Assembly (NCBI GenBank): GCA_019323235.1
Contig: JAHWHN010000035.1
Span: forward strand, 1 to 11,932
DNA: 11,932 bases
Direction: 5' to 3'
Origin: Candidatus Woesearchaeota archaeon
GTDB lineage: Archaea; Nanobdellota; Nanobdellia; Woesearchaeales; JABIAG01
Shown: piece after piece, positions 5,628-11,932 of the stretch
Numbering within the stretch: the stretch's first letter is position 1
Layout: every line of letters starts with the position of its first letter
The notes under the pieces: generated by a model
The model's input: only the letters and a program-made list of their open reading frames with translations
Told to the model about the DNA's origin: nothing
Database searches by the model: none
Position numbers and translations under genes: made by a program

Positions 5628-6701
5628 ATGAAAGCAGCATTATTTAGCATGGGAAGTGTATCATCCAAAAGAGTAGTTGAAGCTATGGCAAAATATTTTG
5701 ATGAAGTAGTTCATTACGATATTAGAAAAGTTGAAATGAGAATTGGTAAAGGTGATCCTCAATTATTTTACGATGGTGAAAGATTTGAAAATGATTTCAA
5801 ATGTGTTTATTTAAAATCTTCATTTAGATATGCTTTGGTTCAAAGAGCACTTGCTACATTTTTTCAGGGACAAGCATACATGCCAATAAAGCCGTCTGCT
5901 TTTACTATTGTTAATGATAAAATCTTTACTCACTTAGCTTTAGAAAAAAATAAAATTCCTACACCAGAGACATACATCACTCCAACTGTTGATGCGGCCA
6001 AAAAATTATTAAAAAATATTAATTTCCCAATCATTCTTAAAATTCCTGGAGGAACACATGGTAAAGGTGTTATGTTCGCCGAATCTGTAGCTGCTGCATC
6101 CGGAATTTTAGATACTTTAGAAGGTTTAAAACAATCAGTTCTACTTCAAGAATATATTGAAACAGAAGGTACTGATATTAGAGCAATTGTTGTTGGAGAT
6201 AAAGTTGTTGGTTCAATGGTAAGAAAAGCTGCTAAAGATGAAAAAAGATCTAATCTACATTCTGGAGGTATGGCTGAGATTATTGAACTAGATTCTAAAA
6301 GTAAGCAAATTGCAATCAAAACTGCTAAAGCCCTTAATTGTCATATTTGTGGAGTAGATATTCTTGAAAGTCTTAGAGGACCTTTAATTCTTGAAGCTAA
6401 TTTATCACCAGGTTTACAAGGAATAATGGAAGCAACAGGAAGAAACATTGCAGACGATATTGCTAAATTCCTATATGAAGAAACAATAAAATTCCATCAA
6501 GAAAAACATGAAGATAATACTGCAGAAAATATTATTGAAGAAGTTAAAGGAAGTTCTGAAAATCAAATTATATCTCAACTAGATTTTAGAGGAGAAAGAA
6601 TTTTATTATCACAATTGGTTTCTAAAATGTCAGCATTTAATCCAAGCGATGATGTTGTAATAAAAGTTAAGAAAGGTAAAATTACTGTTGAAAAAAACTA
6701 A
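5628..6701 (+). CDS. rimK: RimK family ATP-grasp ligase (alpha-L-glutamate ligase type)
   Basis: A 357-residue protein. The start at 5628 is chosen because MKAALFSMGS begins the family's N-terminal strand and lies 1 nt after the RimB-like stop; the frame extends 10 codons further upstream but only into that gene. The N-terminal preATP-grasp domain is about 1-97 and the ATP-grasp domain about 98-288. The latter has the glycine loop GGTHGKGV (141-148), hinge QEYIE (174-178), VVGSMVRKA...NLHSGG (193-214) and the metal-binding GVDILE...LILEANLSPG (242-262; D244, E256, N258). Family members add glutamate or related amino acids to the C-terminus of proteins or to cofactors; the substrate here is unknown, since archaea lack the bacterial target bS6. 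Residues 289-357, an acidic linker plus a small compact tail, exceed the usual length of about 300. The gene overlaps the convergent kinase-like gene by 4 nt. Confidence 0.88.
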   Translation: MKAALFSMGSVSSKRVVEAMAKYFDEVVHYDIRKVEMRIGKGDPQLFYDGERFENDFKCVYLKSSFRYALVQRALATFFQGQAYMPIKPSAFTIVNDKIFTHLALEKNKIPTPETYITPTVDAAKKLLKNINFPIILKIPGGTHGKGVMFAESVAAASGILDTLEGLKQSVLLQEYIETEGTDIRAIVVGDKVVGSMVRKAAKDEKRSNLHSGGMAEIIELDSKSKQIAIKTAKALNCHICGVDILESLRGPLILEANLSPGLQGIMEATGRNIADDIAKFLYEETIKFHQEKHEDNTAENIIEEVKGSSENQIISQLDFRGERILLSQLVSKMSAFNPSDDVVIKVKKGKITVEKN

Positions 6702-8332
6702 TTTTGTTTTTCTCTAATTAATTTTTTAGGTAAGTAATTACTTAAAATAATATCTCTAAATACTTTTATATTCTCTTTTGAACTTGATGAAACATCTAAT
6801 TCTTTAACTAAATTATCTAATCTTTGATTTAATGAATCTGCAATTAATGGTAAAGAATATCTCATATAGTCTTCATGCTGAGCAGTAAAATGTCCAAGAT
6901 GTTTATTACTAATTCCTTTTTTAATATCTTTTCTAACATCTTCAATTAATTTTAATCTATTATGAATTGTTCCAAATAAATCAAAATCATCATAGAATTC
7001 TGTAACATATCTTAAATTTCTATCACTTCCATCTGGCTTTAAAACTCCAGACCATAACTCTTCTTTTTTGATTGGATGTAACCCACAATACCTTTCAGCG
7101 AAATTCATAAATCTAACATGATCTAATAAATGATTATCTAATACTTTGAAGTGACCAGCATCAATAAACCAAGTTTTAAAATTTTCAGAAGGATAACTTA
7201 CTAAAATGTTTGTTCCATTCATATCCCCATGAGATAAAGTTCTATCTCCAGAAAGTAATTTGTTTGATAAATTGTATTGAAAAATACTTGATATTTCTTG
7301 AAATAAATCTCTATCATTACTTGCATTAGGATTTATTCTATAACAAGATTGTTTGAAATCCTCATTTGCATTTTTCTGAGTGAAAGATATACCGTCTCTT
7401 TTTGCAAAATCAGAATACTCAGCCAAGTATCTTTGACCTATAGCGTGAAATTTCTTAATCATTTCATTAACTGAATGAAATATATCATTTCTTTTTTCCA
7501 TGCTTGGAATTTTTGGCATATTATTTAATTTTTGTTCAAATGCAGAGATTTGTGATCTAATCTCTTCAGCACTACCACTATCAGGACCAGACATTAAACT
7601 AAATCTTAATTCTTCTAATCTTGAATTGTAGATATAATTTTGATGCATTTCTTTAAATGTACCCATTAAAGTATAATTATCATTACCCAATCTTTCAACT
7701 CTTCTAAAACCTTTCAATACTTCTAAAGTCTTTTGTTCATCTTCATTTAAACTACTTAAATGAAATGAATCATAGAAAGATAATTTTTTTTCTAAATCAT
7801 TTGCTTTACGATATAATTCTCTTTTATCTGATGAATAATCTTGATAAGCAAAATAAGAAGGAAATAATTCAAATAAATTATGACCAAGTATTTTTTCTTG
7901 AACTATTACTTCTGCACTACCATCATTAAAAGAACATAATTTTTCAGGAAAGCCTTCAAATCTAACATTATCATCATTAGGTAATTTTGATAATTGCATA
8001 ATTCTAGGCATTACTTCATTATAACAGAATTTTTCATTATCAATTCTTTGCCATTTTTTAATTTTATAAGCAGAAGACTTAATCTTTTCAGGATCGTAGA
8101 CTCTAACGATACATGATAAATTTTGAATAGATTCAAAACCAGATAAGTAATATTTAGCATCACAAGAATAGACTCCAATTACTGCATCACTTAATGGTTT
8201 TACAGTTGAACCACCATCTCTATACATATCCTTAGACTGACCTGTAATTTTATGTAAAATGTAAGGAACGTCTCTATGTAAATTTCGAGATATAGGTACT
8301 TCTACGGTTTCGTCTTTCGTCGGTTCACTCAT
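6698..8332 (-). CDS. APH-like (aminoglycoside phosphotransferase fold) kinase-related protein
   Basis: A 544-residue cytoplasmic protein. The C-lobe carries HGDMNGTNIL at 368-377, the APH-type catalytic loop (D370 as catalytic base, N375 as metal ligand), and FIDAGH with D391 as the second metal ligand. The N-lobe is plausible at about 45-150, with strands around CIVRVYDPEKI, a helix with NEVMPRI and a hinge-like VIVQEKILGHNLFEL. About 200 mostly helical residues (160-350) separate the lobes, far more than in typical APH enzymes. The substrate is unknown, and antibiotic resistance is not implied by this fold. The gene is probably leaderless, since its TATA box is 26 nt before the ATG. It converges on rimK, sharing 4 nt (6698-6701), and follows the AbrB-PhoU gene with a terminator and its own promoter between them. 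Confidence 0.75.
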   Translation of the reverse strand: MSEPTKDETVEVPISRNLHRDVPYILHKITGQSKDMYRDGGSTVKPLSDAVIGVYSCDAKYYLSGFESIQNLSCIVRVYDPEKIKSSAYKIKKWQRIDNEKFCYNEVMPRIMQLSKLPNDDNVRFEGFPEKLCSFNDGSAEVIVQEKILGHNLFELFPSYFAYQDYSSDKRELYRKANDLEKKLSFYDSFHLSSLNEDEQKTLEVLKGFRRVERLGNDNYTLMGTFKEMHQNYIYNSRLEELRFSLMSGPDSGSAEEIRSQISAFEQKLNNMPKIPSMEKRNDIFHSVNEMIKKFHAIGQRYLAEYSDFAKRDGISFTQKNANEDFKQSCYRINPNASNDRDLFQEISSIFQYNLSNKLLSGDRTLSHGDMNGTNILVSYPSENFKTWFIDAGHFKVLDNHLLDHVRFMNFAERYCGLHPIKKEELWSGVLKPDGSDRNLRYVTEFYDDFDLFGTIHNRLKLIEDVRKDIKKGISNKHLGHFTAQHEDYMRYSLPLIADSLNQRLDNLVKELDVSSSSKENIKVFRDIILSNYLPKKLIREKQN

Positions 8333-8352
8333 CTGTAGTAAAAAGTAGACTT

Positions 8353-8362
8353 TATTTATAAA
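8353..8362 (-). promoter_or_regulatory. TATA box of the APH-like gene, leaderless spacing
   Basis: On the minus strand it reads TTTATAAATA, identical to the eL21 TATA box. Its centre is about 26 nt before the ATG at 8332, and no Shine-Dalgarno site lies between, so the transcript should begin at the start codon. Confidence 0.65.
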
Positions 8363-8410
8363 GATTATTGGTTAATTTATAAATTTTTAATGAAAATAAT
8401 GAATTTAATT

Positions 8411-8443
8411 AAAAAAAATAAAGAAGTCTATTAATTATAGACT
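8411..8443 (-). terminator. hairpin plus T-run after the AbrB-PhoU gene
   Basis: On the minus strand AGTCTAT and ATAGACT (8443-8437 and 8431-8425) form a perfect 7-bp stem with an AATTA loop. The stem overlaps the stop codon at 8433-8431 and is followed by CTTTATTTTTTTT. It resembles an intrinsic terminator and separates this gene from the APH-like gene downstream. Confidence 0.7.
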
Positions 8444-9363
8444 ATGTGTAGTGTTTCATGTAATTCAAAGAAAATCCAAACCATTCTTTCAATAATAATA
8501 CTGATTTCAGGAGTTCTTTTTACTTTGGATTCATTTATTATTTCTATGTATTTATCTCTTTTCTCAGACAACTCATAAGCTAAATCCTTATTCTTTGAAT
8601 GAAGAGCTTTCATTACATCTAAATAATGTTTATTTAGATTAGAAATTAATGATGATAACTCTTCTTTTGTTGATTTATCCGTTACAGACTTCATATTTTC
8701 AGAGATTACCTTTAAAGAATGAGCTATTCTTTGTATAGCAAAATTAAATCTATAATATTTGAAAATTTCATCCAAACTAAGATCTGTTTTTTTGATTAAA
8801 ACAGTATTTTTTGAAATTGCTTTAAATACTTTTAATAAAAGTAAATAAACTCTCTTTACGCTATTTTGTCTTTCTATTAGATCATCATAATTAACAAATT
8901 CTGGGTCCATTAAATCAACAAACATAGATCTTGTAATAATGTCTTCTTTCTTAAAATAATCAACAATCTTAATGTCTTCCACTTTCAAGAAATCTCTTGC
9001 AATAATCTTTTCAGCAGATTGTTCCATTATTTCTAAAGCTATTAAATTATGAATTACTTTTACAATATCTTTTGCATATTTATGTAAGTTTTTACCTTTT
9101 AGAACAATATAATCATTATAATTTACAAAAGCTGAAGAAATTTCTCTCTTGATTAACTTAAACTCTTTATTATCAACATTAATTATCGCTTTTCTTTCTT
9201 CCTTGTCTTCATTTTTCTCTTTTGGCATAATTATTAGTTTATCAAAATCTTGCTCTAAATAAACTAAATCGCCCTTATTTAAGCTATTCTCTGTCAACCA
9301 ATGTTTTGGTAATGAAACTACATGAGATGACTTACCAAATGCAATTATTCTTCTAAAGTCCAT
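8431..9363 (-). CDS. SpoVT/AbrB-PhoU domain protein, putative transcriptional regulator
   Basis: A 310-residue protein. Residues 1-48 form a SpoVT/AbrB-type swapped-hairpin DNA-binding domain (MDFRRIIAFGKSSHVVSLPKHW, then NKGDLVYLEQD and KLIIMPKE). Residues about 60-310 are helical and match the PhoU-like region that follows such domains in archaeal phosphate-uptake-regulator-type proteins. The ATG at 9363 is chosen because a GGGGG site lies 7 nt upstream and the AbrB domain begins there; a longer frame from a TTG at 9384 would start before the ribosome binding site. No phosphate transporter gene is nearby, so a role in phosphate control is family-based only. A 14-bp palindrome in its promoter suggests autoregulation. 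A hairpin terminator overlaps its stop. Confidence 0.85.
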   Translation of the reverse strand: MDFRRIIAFGKSSHVVSLPKHWLTENSLNKGDLVYLEQDFDKLIIMPKEKNEDKEERKAIINVDNKEFKLIKREISSAFVNYNDYIVLKGKNLHKYAKDIVKVIHNLIALEIMEQSAEKIIARDFLKVEDIKIVDYFKKEDIITRSMFVDLMDPEFVNYDDLIERQNSVKRVYLLLLKVFKAISKNTVLIKKTDLSLDEIFKYYRFNFAIQRIAHSLKVISENMKSVTDKSTKEELSSLISNLNKHYLDVMKALHSKNKDLAYELSEKRDKYIEIINESKVKRTPEISIIIERMVWIFFELHETLHIVYN

Positions 9364-9370
9364 GATATAA

Positions 9371-9375
9371 CCCCC
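9371..9375 (-). promoter_or_regulatory. ribosome binding site of the AbrB-PhoU gene
   Basis: GGGGG on the minus strand lies 7 nt before the ATG at 9363. It excludes the upstream TTG start, which would place this site inside the coding sequence. Confidence 0.65.
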
Positions 9376-9383
9376 TATATGCA

Positions 9384-9397
9384 ATACATATATGTAT
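9384..9397 (-). promoter_or_regulatory. perfect 14-bp palindrome, candidate operator
   Basis: ATACATATATGTAT is its own reverse complement. It lies 21-34 nt before the start codon, next to TATATATA-type promoter sequence, where a bound dimer could block pre-polymerase assembly. AbrB-type domains bind DNA as dimers, so self-binding is a reasonable inference; AT-rich chance palindromes are also possible here. Confidence 0.4.
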
Positions 9398-9543
9398 ATA
9401 TAGAAATATGTTTTTATTAATAAAGCTTTCTTTTATATATAGCAAATACTATATAATTAAAATATAATCTAATAAAAAATTATTAAAAATATAATGAAAA
9501 TAATAAAGAATAATGAAAATATAGAAAAATAAGAAATATTTAA
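9398..9543 (-). other. AT-rich intergenic region with termination tract
   Basis: After the stop of the membrane protein gene the minus strand has many T-runs (TTTTTC, TTTTC, TTTTTTATT), typical of archaeal termination. Nearer the AbrB-PhoU gene are several TATA-like sequences that probably hold its promoter. No coding potential was seen. Confidence 0.45.
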
Positions 9544-10932
9544 CTAAGCATGGAATAAATATTCTTCATATTCTTCCTTCTTCCAACCTTTCTTCAATAA
9601 TGCTTTCTCAATTTCTTTCTTTGAGAAACCTTCTTCCAAAGTTGAATCAATATAAGCCTTCAATTCAGGTTTTATCTTAATTGCTTCTTTCAATGGATTT
9701 GCAATATTAGCCAGCTTATCTAGAGATTCTTGATCTTCTTTTGGAATAAATGAATCTTCTTTTTGAATAAATGAAGATGGTTGTTTAGCAGGCCTAGCTT
9801 GAACATTCTTCCTTATTGCTGATCTTAAAGGAGTTTCCTTTTGTGGTGGAATATATACTTTTTCTCCCAAATCTGGATTTTCATAAAAGTACTTATTAAC
9901 TTGATCTTCATTCCAACCAGCATTAACTAATGCAATTTTAATATCCTCAACTTTAAATCCTTTAGCTAAAGTATCTTTAACATATTTATCCATTCTTGGA
10001 TCTATATGGTATTCGTGAAGCCTATGTCTTAAATGATCATAATATACATATGCTAAAGCTACAATTAATAATATAGCTATTATTATAAAAATATACATGA
10101 ATATGCCACTTGATTCTTCCGCAACTGGTTCCGGTTCAGGAGCAGGTGGAGGAGGTATATACTCTTCTCTTACAACTGGTTCTGGTTCTACCACAATTGG
10201 TTCTGGAGTAATTACAACAGGTATTTCACAAACAGCTCTCTCTATTGGTTTTACACTTGTATCATTACAAGCAAATTCTTTAAAGCAAGATCTTGTTTTA
10301 TATCCACCAATACAAGGTCCAAATTCAGTACAAATCCATCTTGTAATACATGCAGCGTTATCCCTTGGAGAAGTTGAACCATCATCTCTTCTAGAACCAC
10401 CACCTCTTCTAGTTGTTGTGCCAGTACTATCATCCACACAAGCATTATATCTACAAATTTGACCTGAAGGACAATCACCATTACTAGAACAGTAATTTGG
10501 ATCATCTACACATTGCCCAGCAGAATTACAAATCTGACCAGCATCACACTCCGCATTATTTGAACAAGTGTTAGTTGTAATTGTTAAGTTTGAAGCATCT
10601 ATTTTAACATAAACAAATCCGCTTCCATCATAATTAATTGTGAATTTTTCATAACCTACAAATTTAAAATCAATTGGATCATTTAAAGCAATCTGATCTG
10701 AATTAATTAAAATTGATTCTTGAATTTTACTTCCTGAAATAGTAGTTGTTACATCATTAACAAAACTAGGGCCTCTTATAGTTAATTCAACACCTTCTAA
10801 TCCAGTAACATCACCATAAATTTGAACAGGGAATTCAGGTATTGCTAAAACGAAAGATAATGAAAATAAGATAGCTAATACAATTAATGTTGATTTTGAC
10901 ATACTAATTCCAAAATTATTTTTTCTAACCAT
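9544..10932 (-). CDS. type-I membrane protein with Cys-rich ectodomain and paired cytoplasmic helical repeats
   Basis: A 462-residue protein. A signal peptide spans 1-30 (core at about 14-30; M11 is an alternative start). Residues 31-118 look like a beta-sandwich domain. Two Cys-rich knots at 123-141 and 148-165 (CxxxxxCxxGQxC....C) resemble Dickkopf/EGF-like units. A Gly/Arg/Ser linker follows, then a thrombospondin-1-like unit at 195-235 (W199, C201, C207, GYKTRSC). A Pro/Glu-rich stalk (238-272) leads to one membrane helix at about 276-298. The inside portion holds two copies of a 33-residue helical motif, at 317-349 and 427-459: Y(V/I)-x2-TL-x2-GF-x4-I-x2-AL-x3-GW. It begins 1 nt after the preceding surface-protein gene. 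I infer a surface adhesion or sensing receptor; the function is unknown. Confidence 0.8.
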   Translation of the reverse strand: MVRKNNFGISMSKSTLIVLAILFSLSFVLAIPEFPVQIYGDVTGLEGVELTIRGPSFVNDVTTTISGSKIQESILINSDQIALNDPIDFKFVGYEKFTINYDGSGFVYVKIDASNLTITTNTCSNNAECDAGQICNSAGQCVDDPNYCSSNGDCPSGQICRYNACVDDSTGTTTRRGGGSRRDDGSTSPRDNAACITRWICTEFGPCIGGYKTRSCFKEFACNDTSVKPIERAVCEIPVVITPEPIVVEPEPVVREEYIPPPPAPEPEPVAEESSGIFMYIFIIIAILLIVALAYVYYDHLRHRLHEYHIDPRMDKYVKDTLAKGFKVEDIKIALVNAGWNEDQVNKYFYENPDLGEKVYIPPQKETPLRSAIRKNVQARPAKQPSSFIQKEDSFIPKEDQESLDKLANIANPLKEAIKIKPELKAYIDSTLEEGFSKKEIEKALLKKGWKKEEYEEYLFHA

Positions 10933-10933
10933 T

Positions 10934-11932
10934 TTATTCTAATCTCACCCAATAACCAATTCCTCTTTCTAATTCATTATTTGTTGCATTAACAATATAA
11001 TTACTAATTAAAGGAACATAAGCATTATTTTCAAATGAATACATTTCTATAATCTTACTTAATATGTTTGCTTCAAAGTATTCTGAAACAGTAGTTGTAT
11101 TACTCTCAGTTTCTATACCAATTAAATTCCATCCACTCACTAATTGAGTTTTATCAGTTGGCAAAGTTCCATTAATTATTAATGTTGATGAACTATTTAC
11201 ATTTACCCAATAAGCTTTTCCTTTATTAATTTGGTATAAGTTAGTTGGTATTTTTACATCTGAGTTGTAAACTCTCCAAATACCATTTTCATAATTTAAA
11301 ATTCTTACTAATGATTTTTCAATAATTTGTTCTTCAAATACATCTAATAAAGAAGTACTTTGAGGAATTACTGAAATTCCTATTAAGTTCCAACCTGGTT
11401 CTAGACTTATTGTTTGAGTAGAACTAGGCACTACACAAACATCATCCTCACATACACCAGATATACAATCAGTACCCACAGTACAATTTTTACCTGAAGG
11501 ACATGCTGGACATGAACCACCACAATCTACATCTGTTTCTGAACCATCTTTTATGTTATTTGAACAAGATACTGGAACTATACAAGTATTAGTAGTTGTA
11601 TTACATCCATCATTACAAATTGTTTGAGTTACAACTGGTTGAGTTCCTGAACATAATGTTTCATTTAATACAGTTCCATTATGACATACATCAGTCATTG
11701 TATTAAGTCCTAATGATGAAGTATATGTTACTGTTCCGAAAACAAAGGAATTGTTTCCACCATCACTATCTACACAAGAGTTTGATACACAATCTCCTGC
11801 ATCACTACAATACTTACCTTCACCACATTGGCTATGGTCAGTACAACCAGCACAACCATCTATATAAGTATAATCACAAATATCATCTGAACCACATGAA
11901 TCAACAGTACATGCATTTCCATCATCACAATC
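10934..11932 (-). CDS. 5'-partial secreted Cys-rich surface protein with tandem GWNLIG modules
   Basis: The frame is open to the right edge, 78 codons beyond the first in-window ATG (11698), so the start is outside; 332 residues are visible. From the edge, Cys-rich units include CDDGNACTVDSC and a CxxCTDHSQCGEGKYC knot, then at about 123-166 a DGSETDVDCGGSCPAC...CISGVC unit of a type frequent in secreted proteins. Two tandem modules of about 87 residues follow (175-250 and 262-332). Each opens with GWNLIGI (W181, W268) and closes with a YWV motif (241-243, 327-329), and between them is INGTLP. Several NxS/T sequons suggest glycosylation. No membrane anchor is seen at the C-terminus, which ends in YWVRLE. 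With the membrane protein 1 nt downstream it probably forms a cell-surface pair. Confidence 0.75.
   Translation of the reverse strand, partial: DCDDGNACTVDSCGSDDICDYTYIDGCAGCTDHSQCGEGKYCSDAGDCVSNSCVDSDGGNNSFVFGTVTYTSSLGLNTMTDVCHNGTVLNETLCSGTQPVVTQTICNDGCNTTTNTCIVPVSCSNNIKDGSETDVDCGGSCPACPSGKNCTVGTDCISGVCEDDVCVVPSSTQTISLEPGWNLIGISVIPQSTSLLDVFEEQIIEKSLVRILNYENGIWRVYNSDVKIPTNLYQINKGKAYWVNVNSSSTLIINGTLPTDKTQLVSGWNLIGIETESNTTTVSEYFEANILSKIIEMYSFENNAYVPLISNYIVNATNNELERGIGYWVRLE

Noticed and set aside
6698..8332. Antibiotic resistance phosphotransferase
   Set aside because: Only the fold-level catalytic motifs match; length, insertion and archaeal chromosomal context do not support a drug-resistance role.
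9364..9384. TTG start giving a 7-residue longer AbrB-PhoU protein
   Set aside because: The GGGGG ribosome binding site would lie within the coding sequence and the AbrB domain begins at the downstream ATG.
10097..10462. Plus-strand open frame with Gly/Ser/Thr-rich translation
   Set aside because: It is the complement of the Pro/Glu stalk and linker of the membrane protein; low complexity explains it.

Overview
The window looks like a low-GC archaeon, most likely a DPANN-type lineage (Pacearchaeota/Woesearchaeota-like). The evidence is an archaeal ribosomal protein eL21, RNA polymerase subunit F (Rpb4-like), an archaeal DUF655 protein, SepF, TATA-box promoters at leaderless spacing, and cysteine-rich surface proteins of the style common in those lineages. 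The lineage is an inference from gene content and composition. The standard genetic code works throughout.

Plus strand, 1-3279: an accessory, very AT-rich block of four tightly packed or overlapping genes. The first is a 5'-truncated protein with hydrophobic Gly/Ala-rich segments and an HEYGH zinc-metalloprotease motif, which resembles the C-terminal half of a polymorphic-toxin-like protein. It is followed by a 356-aa protein ending in a CxxC...CxxC zinc ribbon, an 88-aa secreted microprotein, and a 138-aa unknown protein. A decayed, in-frame-stopped copy of the zinc ribbon of the second gene lies at about 3068-3206, just before the eL21 promoter. This block is the best candidate here for an undescribed system.

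Plus strand, 3280-6701: a housekeeping run of eL21, rpoF, DUF655, sepF, a RimB-like retropepsin-fold protein and a RimK-type ATP-grasp ligase. The first three form a common archaeal neighbourhood. DUF655 and sepF each have their own TATA box. The RimB-like and RimK genes are separated by 1 nt and follow sepF closely, so division and protein-modification functions may be co-expressed.

Minus strand, 11932-6698 (convergent with the above, overlapping rimK by 4 nt): a cysteine-rich secreted surface protein (5' end outside the window) is followed 1 nt later by a type-I membrane protein with Cys-rich and thrombospondin-like ectodomain modules and paired cytoplasmic helical repeats. Next come a SpoVT/AbrB-PhoU regulator with a perfect 14-bp palindrome in its promoter, and a 544-aa APH-like kinase-fold protein with a large helical insertion, expressed from a probably leaderless promoter.

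No rRNA, tRNA, CRISPR array, insertion sequence or replication origin was recognised.
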